This document shows positions 37,450 to 48,067 of a stretch of 64,000 nucleotides of DNA, piece after piece. A model generated the notes under the pieces. That model was not told where the DNA came from. It worked only from the letters and a program-made list of their open reading frames with translations, and made no database searches. Numbering within the stretch: position 1 is the first letter of the stretch; the number at the start of each line of letters is the position of its first letter. The stretch lies in the NCBI GenBank assembly GCA_021323755.1, contig JAJPKJ010000020.1, forward strand, positions 41,100-105,099, read 5' to 3'. Origin of the DNA: Chitinophagales bacterium. Lineage in GTDB: Bacteria > Bacteroidota > Bacteroidia > Chitinophagales > Chitinophagaceae. Both the position numbers and the translations under genes were made by a program.

Positions 37450-40092
37450 CTACAACAAGGATTTTACTTTCTCAATAACTGATTGGAGATTGCTTGCATC
37501 TTGTCCTCCTGCTGTAGCCATTGTCCTTTGTCCGCCACCTCCACCTTTTATTAATGGAGCAATGATTTCTTTAATGATTTTGGATGCGTCAAGATTCTTT
37601 GCGGCAACAACATTGTCAGCAATGCTGATCGCTACAAAAGGTTTACCGCCAATATTTGAGCAGAGAACGACAACAAAATCACGCAAATGATTCTTAAGGT
37701 CGAAGCAAAGTTTTTTGAGGGCATCGGCAGAAGAAACTTCGATAACACTGCCAATAAAATTGATTTGATTAATGATGACATCTTTTTGCAACAACTCATT
37801 TCTTATCACCACCAATTGCCGCGCTTCCAAATGTTCGATGTGTTTTTTCAGCTCTCCATTTTCAGATATTAGATTTTTTATTGCGTCAGGAATTTCTGGA
37901 GATTTCTTTTTAAGCAGCTTTTTTATTTGTTCAATTGGGGCAATAAAATTTTCCTGAATAAAATGCAATGCTGGTTTTCCGGCTTTCGCCTCAATTCTGC
38001 GGACGCCGGCAGCGACAGCCGTTTCCTGGGTAATAATGAAGGAACCCAGATCGCCTGTCCTTCCCACGTGGGTGCCACCGCATAATTCTACCGAATAGGA
38101 CGGATCGATAATTACGACACGAACACGATCTCCGTATTTTTCTCCAAACAAGGCCATGGCGCCCATTGCTACCGCTTCATCCTTATTCATTTCTTTAATG
38201 ATGACCGGAATATTTTCCAGGATCTTTTCATTTACCAGGTCTTCGATCTTTTTCAATTCCTCTTCTGACAAAGCGGCGAAATGAGAAAAATCAAAACGCA
38301 AATGTTCGTCGTTGACCAGACTTCCTTTTTGGGTAACATGCGTTCCCAGGATTTTTCTTAATGCAGCATGTAACAAATGAGTGGCAGAATGATGAATAGC
38401 TGTTGACTGACGCCTGGCGGCATCTACTTTTGCAATCACATCGCCGGATAAAATTTCCGGTAATGTATCTGCAAAATGAATGATAAGATTATTTTCTTTT
38501 TTGGTATCAGAAATCGTGATGGGTAAATCCTGAATGGTAAGTGTTCCGGTATCACCTACCTGGCCGCCGCTTTCTGCATAAAATGGAGTGGCGTCCAGGA
38601 CAATTTGAAAGAGTTCCTTGCCTTTGGTCTTTATTTTGCGATACTTCACCAGCCTGGTTTTTACCTCCAAGGAATCATAGCCAACAAACTCAGCGACCGG
38701 TTTTTCGATCAATGTGACCCAATCCTCAGTATCTATTGTTGATGCCGCCCGAGAACGGGATTTTTGTTTTTGCATTTCTGCGTTGAATCCTTCTTCGTCG
38801 ACAAACAAACTATTTTCTCCCGCAATTAACTTGGTCAGATCGACTGGAAAACCATAAGTATCGAACAATTCAAAAGCATCTTGCCCGCTGATCTCCTTTC
38901 TTTTTTCTTTATTTGAAAACGCTTCATCAATAAGATGCTGAATTTTATTTAAGCCCTTTTCCAGTGTACGCAGAAATGCTTCCTCTTCTTCCCGAATAAC
39001 TCTTGCAACAAATTCAGCTTGATTATTCAACTCAGGAAAAACATGTTCAAATTGCTTTGAAATGGTTGGAACTAACTGAAAAAGCAATGGCTGTTTATAC
39101 CCAAGGTTTGAATAATAATACCGGACGGCCCTGCGCAAAATTCTTCTGATTACATAACCGGCGCCCGTATTACTGGGCAATTGCCCGTCGGCAATGCAAA
39201 AACTTATCGCTCTGATGTGATCGGCTATTACTCTTACCGCAATACTTTGTTTACTCGTCGTTTGAATAAATACCAGCTCACTTTGTTTGGTGAGTTTCTT
39301 TACCAATTCAATCGTTCCGGTAAACACATCCGTATCATAATTGCTTTGTTTGTTTTGTAACACGCGGACCAATCTTTCAAAACCCATTCCGGTGTCCACA
39401 TGTTTTGCGGGCAATGGCTCGAGCGTTCCATCTTTTAAACGATTGAACTGGATGAACACATTGTTCCATATTTCCATCACCATGCCTGTATCATCATTGT
39501 TAACCAATGCATGTCCATTGCTATTCGCATCCGGTCTTGTATCATAATGAATTTCGGTGCAAGGTCCGCAGGGACCGGTTTCGCCCATCTCCCAAAAATT
39601 ATCTTTTTTATTCCCCATCAGAATCCTGTCTTCCGGTATCCACTTTTTCCATTCATTGAATGCTTCATCATCTTTTGGCAACCCTTCTTTTTCATCACCT
39701 TCAAAAACAGTAACATATAAGCGACTTTTATCCAGTTTATAAACTTCTGTGAGCAATTCCCAGCTCCAGGCGATCGCTTCCTTTTTAAAATAATCGCCAA
39801 AACTCCAGTTGCCCAACATTTCAAACATGGTATGATGATAAGTATCAACACCGACTTCTTCCAGGTCATTATGCTTTCCGCTTACCCGCAAGCATTTTTG
39901 AGTATCTGCAACACGCAGAAAAGGCGGTCTTTTATTGCCGAGAAAATAATCCTTAAACTGGTTCATGCCCGCATTGGTGAACATGAGTGTGGGGTCATTT
40001 TTGATCACAATTGGAGCGGAAGGAACTATTTCATGTCCTTTCCCCTTAAAAAAATCCAAAAATTGAAGTCTTATCTCAGCGCTTGTCATCAT
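37450..40092 (-). CDS. alaS: alanine--tRNA ligase
   Basis: A class II synthetase, 880 aa. The N-terminal catalytic core starts MTSAEIRLQFLDFFKGKGHE, with PTLMFTNAGMNQFKDYFLG and ETGPCGPCTEIHYD. The editing domain has HHSATHLLHAAL, and the zinc site CGGTHVGRTGDLG is intact. The C-terminal oligomerisation (C-Ala) domain with GGGGGQRTMATAGGQD ends the protein. All modules are present, including the glycine-rich segment. It is divergently placed to an M23 peptidase gene, a neighbourhood often seen in Bacteroidota. Confidence 0.97.
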   Translation of the reverse strand: MMTSAEIRLQFLDFFKGKGHEIVPSAPIVIKNDPTLMFTNAGMNQFKDYFLGNKRPPFLRVADTQKCLRVSGKHNDLEEVGVDTYHHTMFEMLGNWSFGDYFKKEAIAWSWELLTEVYKLDKSRLYVTVFEGDEKEGLPKDDEAFNEWKKWIPEDRILMGNKKDNFWEMGETGPCGPCTEIHYDTRPDANSNGHALVNNDDTGMVMEIWNNVFIQFNRLKDGTLEPLPAKHVDTGMGFERLVRVLQNKQSNYDTDVFTGTIELVKKLTKQSELVFIQTTSKQSIAVRVIADHIRAISFCIADGQLPSNTGAGYVIRRILRRAVRYYYSNLGYKQPLLFQLVPTISKQFEHVFPELNNQAEFVARVIREEEEAFLRTLEKGLNKIQHLIDEAFSNKEKRKEISGQDAFELFDTYGFPVDLTKLIAGENSLFVDEEGFNAEMQKQKSRSRAASTIDTEDWVTLIEKPVAEFVGYDSLEVKTRLVKYRKIKTKGKELFQIVLDATPFYAESGGQVGDTGTLTIQDLPITISDTKKENNLIIHFADTLPEILSGDVIAKVDAARRQSTAIHHSATHLLHAALRKILGTHVTQKGSLVNDEHLRFDFSHFAALSEEELKKIEDLVNEKILENIPVIIKEMNKDEAVAMGAMALFGEKYGDRVRVVIIDPSYSVELCGGTHVGRTGDLGSFIITQETAVAAGVRRIEAKAGKPALHFIQENFIAPIEQIKKLLKKKSPEIPDAIKNLISENGELKKHIEHLEARQLVVIRNELLQKDVIINQINFIGSVIEVSSADALKKLCFDLKNHLRDFVVVLCSNIGGKPFVAISIADNVVAAKNLDASKIIKEIIAPLIKGGGGGQRTMATAGGQDASNLQSVIEKVKSLL

Positions 40093-40109
40093 AAACGTAA
40101 TTCCGTTTT

Positions 40110-40141
40110 TTGAGGTTATTCGGGCTAAAAAATTATATTTG
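40110..40141 (+). promoter_or_regulatory. promoter of the M23 peptidase gene
   Basis: TTG (40110-40112), 21 bases, TATATTTG (40134-40141): a full-consensus promoter with a leader of about 70 nt before the ATG at 40216. It faces the alaS promoter at 40166-40173. Confidence 0.55.
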
Positions 40142-40165
40142 TATGTTGTACTTTTTACAGTCGTG

Positions 40166-40173
40166 CAAAGGTA
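40166..40173 (-). promoter_or_regulatory. -7 promoter element of alaS
   Basis: TACCTTTG on the minus strand (reading 40173 to 40166) is a consensus -7. The alaS leader would be about 67 nt and would cross the plus-strand promoter. No -33 TTG is evident. Confidence 0.45.
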
Positions 40174-40215
40174 GCCAATTCGCGAATTGTTACCGGCATC
40201 TTTTGAAAAGCTTGG

Positions 40216-41187
40216 ATGAAAAAGATAAAATATTTTTATAACGCCAATAGCCTCCGGTATGAAAAACTGGAAACGCCGCTCCGGGTAAAGTTGCTTCGCC
40301 TGCTTGGCTTTTTGTCAGCTGCATTTGTTACTGCCCTTATTTTGGTTTCTCTTGCCTACAAATATTTTCCGTCGGTCAATGAAAAAAGATTGATACAAAA
40401 AAATGAAGCATTGAAAGATGATTACTATGTACTCAATGAAAAAGTGAAGAAATTACAGGATCAGATGGGTGAGCTCGAAAAAAGAGATAATCATGTTTAT
40501 CGTGAAATCTTTGAAGCAAATCCTATTCCCGACAGTGCGCGTGCAAAAGCCATGCATTTGCAGGAAGAAATCAAACTGGTGGAAAATATGGACCAGGAAA
40601 ATTTAGCGACATCCATCGCCAATACTTTGAATAATCTGTCTGCCCGCATTGCCTATCAGACGAAGTCATACTCCGAAATTGACGGCTTTATAAAGAACAA
40701 AGAACAATTGCTTGCCTGTACTCCTGCCATTCAACCGGTGAGTAATAAAGATCTCAGTCGGATCGCATCTGGTTTTGGTTATCGCATCGATCCTGTTTAT
40801 AAAACCACCAAATTCCATGCGGGACTTGATTTTGCGGCTCCCCAGGGAACACCCATCTATGCAACCGCAAACGGCACTGTAGAAACTGCCGGCAATACCG
40901 GCAATGGTTATGGCAATCATGTTGTCATCAATCATGGCTATGGATATCAAACTTTGTATGGACACATGTTTCGCGTTAAAGTTCGGGCCGGAGAAAAAGT
41001 AAAACGCGGCGAAATCATCGGCTGGGTCGGCAGCACGGGCAGAAGCACCGGCCCGCATTGTCACTACGAAGTGCATCGCAACGGCGATCCCGTCGATCCG
41101 GTTTATTATTTCTATAATGACATTACGCCCGAACAATATGATCGTTTATTAAAACTTGCATCATCCAGTAATCAGAGTTTTGATTGA
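40216..41187 (+). CDS. membrane-anchored M23 (LytM-type) endopeptidase
   Basis: A 323-residue protein: one N-terminal transmembrane helix (about residues 27-47), a coiled coil (about 55-95), a helical linker, and a C-terminal M23 domain. Zinc ligands are His201-x3-Asp205 (FHAGLDFAAP) and His283 (GPHCHYEVH), with the catalytic LYGH His250. It probably trims peptidoglycan cross-links during growth or division, as a periplasmic enzyme anchored in the inner membrane. It is divergent from alaS, and the MerR gene follows after 188 bases with its own promoter. Confidence 0.95.
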   Translation: MKKIKYFYNANSLRYEKLETPLRVKLLRLLGFLSAAFVTALILVSLAYKYFPSVNEKRLIQKNEALKDDYYVLNEKVKKLQDQMGELEKRDNHVYREIFEANPIPDSARAKAMHLQEEIKLVENMDQENLATSIANTLNNLSARIAYQTKSYSEIDGFIKNKEQLLACTPAIQPVSNKDLSRIASGFGYRIDPVYKTTKFHAGLDFAAPQGTPIYATANGTVETAGNTGNGYGNHVVINHGYGYQTLYGHMFRVKVRAGEKVKRGEIIGWVGSTGRSTGPHCHYEVHRNGDPVDPVYYFYNDITPEQYDRLLKLASSSNQSFD

Positions 41188-41307
41188 GGCCTCTGGGCGC
41201 TTATTGACAGCGTCCGCTCCTGACAGGCAAATTACAGTTTGAAGACCGGCATCAAAAACAGGGACCGATATCAGCGTAACGCCGATTTTTCCACAATACT
41301 CATCATC

Positions 41308-41339
41308 TTGATATCAAACAGTTTTCCTTTGTATCTTTA
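41308..41339 (+). promoter_or_regulatory. promoter of the MerR-type gene
   Basis: TTG (41308-41310), 21 bases, TATCTTTA (41332-41339). The ATG is at 41376. Confidence 0.5.
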
Positions 41340-41375
41340 TTAAACGGAATAATTTTTGCAGTTACATTATCAATT

Positions 41376-41963
41376 ATGGAACCACTCAATCAAATAAGCC
41401 TCGACTTTGCCGAGGATGCAACCACTGAAAATCAACAGGCAGTTTCTGTTCAGGAAGAACAGCCAGTTAATGTTGGTGTTCGAATTAAAGCGCTGAAACA
41501 ACAAACGGCGCCGGTCAGTGAAGAAACAGTCCTTGGACCGCCGGCTGCCCATGAAAAAAATAAAAAAATAAAATCGACTCGCGGACGTAAATCTATTAAA
41601 CAGGTTGAGGCCGAAGCTGATCTGATCGAGATTCCAGAGGATGAGGTGCTGTTTCAAAAACAATATTATTCCATGGGCGAAGTTGCCGAGATGTTTCGTG
41701 TCAATCATTCCTTACTGCGTTTCTGGGAAAATGAATTTGATATAATTCAACCCCGCAAAAACCGCAAAGGGGACAGGCATTTCAGACCCATTGATATAAA
41801 AAATCTCCATCTCATTTATCATTTATTGCGCCAACGCAAATACACCATTGAAGGCGCAAAAGATTATTTGAAAAAAAGCAAAAGGACAGAAGAAAAATTT
41901 GAAGCTATACGCAAATTGCAGCAGCTAAAGCAATTTTTGCTGGAGCTCAAGGCAAGTTTGTGA
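41376..41963 (+). CDS. MerR-family transcriptional regulator
   Basis: A 195-residue protein. Residues ~1-95 are a disordered, charged extension rich in Glu and Lys. The winged helix-turn-helix follows at about 97-168 (YYSMGEVAEMFRVNHSLLRF; KNRKGDRHFRPIDIKNLHLI). Only a short C-terminal helix remains after it, with no cysteines, so it cannot be a metal sensor of the classic MerR type. This type next to alaS and an M23 gene is common in Bacteroidota. The target genes are unknown. Confidence 0.92.
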   Translation: MEPLNQISLDFAEDATTENQQAVSVQEEQPVNVGVRIKALKQQTAPVSEETVLGPPAAHEKNKKIKSTRGRKSIKQVEAEADLIEIPEDEVLFQKQYYSMGEVAEMFRVNHSLLRFWENEFDIIQPRKNRKGDRHFRPIDIKNLHLIYHLLRQRKYTIEGAKDYLKKSKRTEEKFEAIRKLQQLKQFLLELKASL

Positions 41964-42020
41964 ATCGGTTGAATTAATCACTGCGGATAAATACCTTATT
42001 CACCCCGTTTTATTTATTTT

Positions 42021-44246
42021 TTACTTTTTAGCGAGCTCTTCGCTGAGTCTTTTCAAGTCAGACGCAGTTTTATGAATAAAATTAAATTGATCTGCAACTG
42101 GCTTTAAGGCAGATAATTTTTTTCTTGTTTCACTTTCCATAATATTATTTTCCAATTCCATTTTTCTTTTTTGCAAAAGATCATTGACGGCATCATTCAA
42201 TACCCGCATGGCAGTTTTGTTTTCTGCATCCTGCGTTAATGCTTCTTCATTGTCCAAATTCACTTTTGCTTCATTCATTCTCTCCGTGATGGCATTAATA
42301 GCGGGCAAAAAAATATTATTACCGTTTTGCGTCGAGGCTGGTTGTTTTAAGATTGACAAAGTTGCAATATGTGAAGTTAGCATCTGGCTGGCCGCTACGA
42401 ATTGATGCACCTGCCGGACATTTTTTTGTTTGTTTTTTGGTTCGGAGATCATACGGTTGAATGCGTCGGATAAATTGGCCAGAGAAACAAAAGCATTTTT
42501 CCTGGATAATTTATATTGATCAGTAGAAACGGTTTTATTAATGAACGCAGAAGCGACATTTGAAAAATATACCAGGTTATCGTTGATCATGTTTATCATA
42601 TAATCGGTATCCTGTTCATGTTCCCAAACTGGCAACAAGAAAACGTTAGCAACAAAAGCAATTACGGAGCCGATGGCTGTATCAATAATTCTGTCGGTTA
42701 CCACACTGCGAAAATTATTTGCGTTGAGCAGGTGAAACAATAGTAAAATATAGGGAGTCATCAGCGAAACGAAAACAAGATATTTCGTTCGCATAAAACT
42801 ATATGCTCCTATCATCAGCAAAACCATGATCACGAAAACGGCTGTTTTATCTTTAATAAAAAATAAGATCAAGAAGCCGAAAATGGCGCCGACAACAGTT
42901 CCGATAAGCCTGTCATAATTTCTTTTCTTGGTGAGGCTGTATGCAGGTTTAAGAATGACAATAATGGTAAGCAATATCCAATAACTATGACTGAAAGGGA
43001 GGAATTTTGAAATGGTATATCCTGCGATGGTGGCAATACTCAATCGCAATGAATGCCTGAATGTGTTGGATTGAAATGAAAGATTTTCAATAAATAATTT
43101 TGGTTCAATCTCTTCGTGTGTTACCAATTGTTCGTACTCTGGTGAAGGGGTGAAATGCTTATTCCATTTTTTGTCGTAAGTGGTGTAATGCTGCAAGGTG
43201 TAAATCCGGTCGGCAATATCTTCTATATTATCCAAAATATTCCGCAAACTGATAAAAGCTTCAACATTTTCTGCATTTCTGTTTTCATTTCTGTAATGAT
43301 CAAAATAATCCTTCAAATTCTTAATGCGAATATTTAATTCTGCATTTTTAGTTACCGCTTCAGCGCTTTTAACGGCAATGCCCACTTCATCCAATTCATC
43401 AGCCATGAATAAGATCACTTCTTCAAATTTTTGCAGCAGATCACCATCATCAAAATAATCATGAAGCGTTTTATAATCCTGATGAGAAGTTATCACTCTT
43501 TCAAAAAGATCAACAATATCTAAAAAGACCATTACCAATACGCGCCCGGTATTGGTTGATTCTTTGATGATGTCCCTGGTTTTGAATAATAATTCGCGAA
43601 CCAGATTTTGTTTTTGATGCACCTCACTTTGCAATTGAAGGAGGCTGTCATACGTTTTGTCATAGTCAGTATTCTTTGCATAAAAATTCGCCCGGGTTCT
43701 TAAATAATCTGCAGTTGACTGGATGCATTCGCCAAGTGCTTGCTGCGCTAACTTATAAGGACGAAAACTATTTATTGATAAACTTAAAACGGTGTACCAT
43801 GCCCCGCCGGCGAGAACATATATCGCATTGATAATGATCCCCCATCCATGTTGCGGTCGATCAATATTCAGGATCATCACAAACAAGGCTGCCAATCCAA
43901 TCGATGAAGCCCGCGTACCATAAACGCCGATCATGGCAAATAAAAAACAAAATGCAAAAAGCATGATGCCCAATACCGGTGGGTACGTTGTCGCAAAACC
44001 AGTACAGACGGCAACAAAAAATATGAGTGCATCGCAGATAAGCATCGCATTGCGGCGATGCAGGATCGGACCCGCATTATCTGGGATACTCACACACAAG
44101 GCGCCGGTGGCAACCATGATACCTGCAGAAAGATTATGAAAATAACTCAACACGATTGCCGGCAATGAAATGCCAATGGTGATGCGAATGCCTTCGGCGA
44201 GATAATAGCTGTTGACAAAACTTTTATATTGTTTAAGATAATCCAT
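42021..44246 (-). CDS. FUSC-family inner-membrane protein (YccS/YhfK-like)
   Basis: A 741-residue protein with two membrane blocks: helices in residues ~15-165 and again about 400-545 (YWILLTIIVILKPAYSLTKK; VVGAIFGFLILFFIKDK). Each is followed by a cytoplasmic helical region, the layout of the fusaric-acid-resistance-like FUSC family. The KRNYDRLIGTVVGAIFG motif in the second block is diagnostic. Some members help to export aromatic acids, but no partner genes are adjacent, so the substrate is unknown. Confidence 0.9.
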   Translation of the reverse strand: MDYLKQYKSFVNSYYLAEGIRITIGISLPAIVLSYFHNLSAGIMVATGALCVSIPDNAGPILHRRNAMLICDALIFFVAVCTGFATTYPPVLGIMLFAFCFLFAMIGVYGTRASSIGLAALFVMILNIDRPQHGWGIIINAIYVLAGGAWYTVLSLSINSFRPYKLAQQALGECIQSTADYLRTRANFYAKNTDYDKTYDSLLQLQSEVHQKQNLVRELLFKTRDIIKESTNTGRVLVMVFLDIVDLFERVITSHQDYKTLHDYFDDGDLLQKFEEVILFMADELDEVGIAVKSAEAVTKNAELNIRIKNLKDYFDHYRNENRNAENVEAFISLRNILDNIEDIADRIYTLQHYTTYDKKWNKHFTPSPEYEQLVTHEEIEPKLFIENLSFQSNTFRHSLRLSIATIAGYTISKFLPFSHSYWILLTIIVILKPAYSLTKKRNYDRLIGTVVGAIFGFLILFFIKDKTAVFVIMVLLMIGAYSFMRTKYLVFVSLMTPYILLLFHLLNANNFRSVVTDRIIDTAIGSVIAFVANVFLLPVWEHEQDTDYMINMINDNLVYFSNVASAFINKTVSTDQYKLSRKNAFVSLANLSDAFNRMISEPKNKQKNVRQVHQFVAASQMLTSHIATLSILKQPASTQNGNNIFLPAINAITERMNEAKVNLDNEEALTQDAENKTAMRVLNDAVNDLLQKRKMELENNIMESETRKKLSALKPVADQFNFIHKTASDLKRLSEELAKK

Positions 44247-44335
44247 TTTGCAGAGGCAAAGTTAGCGGTTGTAAAATCTGAGAAATAGGAAGAAGTGAAA
44301 AACCAGGAATAAATATTTTACACCAAAACAGTTTA

Positions 44336-44986
44336 CTACTTACTATTTGCGACCTGCTTGTTATAATATTTACAGGCCGGCTTCAATCCGCATTCCTCAC
44401 ATCGGGGATTGCGTGCGATACAAACATAACGACCGTGTAGAATTATCCAGTGATGCGCTTTGTGGATGAGCTCTTTTGGAATGTTTTGAATTAACTGCTT
44501 TTCTGCAGCAAAAGGAGTTTTGGCATTATGGGTCAATCCTATCCGGGCCGCCACCCTGAAAACATGGGTGTCCACAGCCATATTTGGTTGTCTGTCAACA
44601 ACTGAAGTAATGACATTTGCCGTTTTTCTACCAACGCCTGGCAATTGGATCAGCTCATCAACGGTCAGCGGAATTTCTCCCCTGAACTTTTCTACCACCA
44701 TCTTCGCCATGCCGATAAGATGTTTGGTTTTATTATTAGGGTAAGAAATGCTTTTTATTAATGGAAACAAATCCTCAAAGCTTGCGTGTGAAAGATCATT
44801 AACGGTGGGATACTTTTCAAAAATGGAAGGGGTGGTCATATTGACGCGCTTATCCGTGCACTGTGCAGATAATATAACGGCAACCAATAACTGAAAGGGA
44901 TCATCGTAAAACAACTCGGTCTCTGCATCGGGATTATGCAGCTGAAAGTAATTCAGTACAAATGCATAACGTTCTTTCCTGGTCAT
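44336..44986 (-). CDS. nth: endonuclease III
   Basis: A bifunctional DNA glycosylase/AP lyase (216 aa) that removes oxidised pyrimidines. The helix-hairpin-helix LIQLPGVGRKTANVI holds the catalytic Lys, and the following AVDTHVFRVAARIGL holds the catalytic Asp. The [4Fe-4S] cluster loop is complete with spacing C-x6-C-x2-C-x5-C (CIARNPRCEECGLKPACKYY). It is part of a long minus-strand gene run. Confidence 0.97.
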   Translation of the reverse strand: MTRKERYAFVLNYFQLHNPDAETELFYDDPFQLLVAVILSAQCTDKRVNMTTPSIFEKYPTVNDLSHASFEDLFPLIKSISYPNNKTKHLIGMAKMVVEKFRGEIPLTVDELIQLPGVGRKTANVITSVVDRQPNMAVDTHVFRVAARIGLTHNAKTPFAAEKQLIQNIPKELIHKAHHWIILHGRYVCIARNPRCEECGLKPACKYYNKQVANSK

Positions 44987-45027
44987 CTAAAAAATTAATA
45001 ACCACGAATGTACAATGATAGAAATTA

Positions 45028-45282
45028 TCAGGGATTGGTTATTGATTCGGCAGGAGCTGTCTTCCTTGCATAATCAAGCACTTTGAGAATAACATCGATA
45101 CGAGGAGCGAGTGTTATCTTATCTAATTGTTCAACTGATGAACGAATTACCTGCATTTTTTCACGAAGTGTCCAGTCTTCGTTTAGTGCGGTTTCGATTG
45201 CATTAGTTAACTCTGGAGAAGACTCTTTGTATAAATACAACAAAAGATCCTCTGGGGTAAAGAGTGGCATAGGCAAAACCAT
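45028..45282 (-). CDS. small conserved hypothetical protein, 84 aa
   Basis: A soluble, helical protein. The motif MPLFTPEDLLLYLYKESSPE and the following ALNEDWTLREKMQVIRSSVE look like the N-terminal part of Bacteroidota anti-sigma-like proteins ('E..LL.YLY.E', 'NW.LRE...') but without a membrane anchor. The true start may be the fifth codon (ATG at 45270). The function is unknown. It is on the same strand as nth and the DivIC-like gene. Confidence 0.7.
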   Translation of the reverse strand: MVLPMPLFTPEDLLLYLYKESSPELTNAIETALNEDWTLREKMQVIRSSVEQLDKITLAPRIDVILKVLDYARKTAPAESITNP

Positions 45283-45421
45283 TTAATGTCCTTATTTTTT
45301 CGAAGCAGTAACCTGAAACGTCCGTAATAAAAACGCGGCTTGCGCATTCTTATTGCCCTGTTTCAAAAATATCCTTAGTAGTTTTAAAAGGTAAGAAGTA
45401 TGATTAATCGATATTAGAAAT

Positions 45422-45721
45422 CTATTTTTCCCGAATCAGGAATAAATCTTCATTATCACGCTTCATCAGGTATTTTTCTCGCGCGTATTTTTCGACTAAT
45501 GCGGGGTTTGATCTTAACTTATCTAATTCAGTTTTGGTGGTAGCGATCTGCTTATTATAATATTTTTCACTTTTTTCTAATTGTTTTAACTCTTGCCTTT
45601 GCCTGAAAAAAGTGGTTATAAAGTCACGTTCGTCAAAAAACAACATCCAAATCATAAACCCTGTGGCGGTAAGCAGGTATTTATTCTTTAAAATGGGTGG
45701 AATGCGGGTAAGTAGCTTCAT
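45422..45721 (-). CDS. septum formation initiator (DivIC/FtsB-like)
   Basis: A 99-residue single-pass protein: short cytoplasmic start, transmembrane helix (YLLTATGFMIWMLFF), then a periplasmic coiled coil (QELKQLEKSEKYYNKQIATT) and the conserved C-terminal NPALVEKYAREKYLMKRDNED. This is the FtsB/DivIC pattern, in which the coiled coil pairs with FtsL in the divisome. It lies 66 bases downstream of eno on the same strand, a frequent arrangement. Confidence 0.9.
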   Translation of the reverse strand: MKLLTRIPPILKNKYLLTATGFMIWMLFFDERDFITTFFRQRQELKQLEKSEKYYNKQIATTKTELDKLRSNPALVEKYAREKYLMKRDNEDLFLIREK

Positions 45722-45787
45722 GGTAATCGGTTCCAGAAATTCGTGAGTAAATATAAATTATTTCTTTTTATTACGGCAACGACTACC

Positions 45788-47080
<1,293 letters not shown>

Positions 47081-47135
47081 TTACGATTTTAGATTTATGA
47101 TTTTTTGGCTAAAGGCATCGGCTATAGCTTCCTTT

Positions 47136-48044
47136 TTAATTTGTCAAAGCCCTGAACACGTCTTCCAAACTCTGATTTTGGCTTTGCAAAGAAACGATGT
47201 TCAGATTATTTTGCAAAGCGAGTTCTAATAACTGTCGTCGCACCGATTCGGAGTTGGCGGTTTCCAGCTCCCATTTTCCGGATGCCAGTTGCTGTGCAGA
47301 ATTAATTTCTTTTAAATTTTTTATCGTGGCCTCATCAACATTTTCTTTGAACTGCACGATCACGACATGATTACTTTTATCGGTATTTTGCAGATTGCTC
47401 AGTTTATCATCCGCCACTATTTTTCCTTTATTGATAATAATAACACGGTCGCAGATCGCTTCTACTTCCTGCAAAATATGCGAAGAAAATAGAACGGTCT
47501 TGTTCTTTCCTAGATTTTTTATTACTTCCCTTATTTCTATTATTTGGTTTGGATCCAATCCGCTCGTAGGTTCATCCAATATCAATACTTCCGGGTCATG
47601 GATCAATGCCGCAGCTAATCCAACGCGTTGTTTATATCCTTTTGATAATTGCCCGATCTTCTTTTTGCATTCTGGCGTTAGTCCGACCAGATCAATTATT
47701 TTGTTGATTGTAGTTGAACGCTGATCGTTGAGCTCATGAACATCCGCCACAAAATTGAGGTACTCTTTGACATACATATCATAATACAGCGGATTTGCTT
47801 CAGGCAGGTACCCGATCTTCCTTTTGGTGACCATCGGATGTGCCTTGACGTTAGTTCCGGAAACAAATGCTTCGCCGCCATCTTGTTGCAAATACCCGGT
47901 AATGATCTTCATGGTCGTTGATTTACCTGCCCCGTTGGGGCCAAGAAATCCAACAATCTCTCCTTTATCTATGCTGAAAGAAATATTATCAATCGCTTTT
48001 TGTGCGCCGTATATTTTGGTGAGATCTTTTACTTCGATGGACAT
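47136..48044 (-). CDS. gldA: gliding-motility ABC transporter ATP-binding protein GldA
   Basis: An ABC ATPase of 302 aa with Walker A GPNGAGKST, signature region QLSKGYKQRVGLAAALIHDP and Walker B VLILDEPTSGLDP. The N-terminus MSIEVKDLTKIYGAQKAIDN and the length match GldA, which with GldF/GldG is required for gliding in several Bacteroidota; those partners are not in the window. A generic ABC-2-type ATPase is the alternative. It lies between eno and a polytopic membrane gene on the same strand. Confidence 0.85.
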   Translation of the reverse strand: MSIEVKDLTKIYGAQKAIDNISFSIDKGEIVGFLGPNGAGKSTTMKIITGYLQQDGGEAFVSGTNVKAHPMVTKRKIGYLPEANPLYYDMYVKEYLNFVADVHELNDQRSTTINKIIDLVGLTPECKKKIGQLSKGYKQRVGLAAALIHDPEVLILDEPTSGLDPNQIIEIREVIKNLGKNKTVLFSSHILQEVEAICDRVIIINKGKIVADDKLSNLQNTDKSNHVVIVQFKENVDEATIKNLKEINSAQQLASGKWELETANSESVRRQLLELALQNNLNIVSLQSQNQSLEDVFRALTN

Positions 48045-48067
48045 CTATAAAAAATATTACACTCTTT

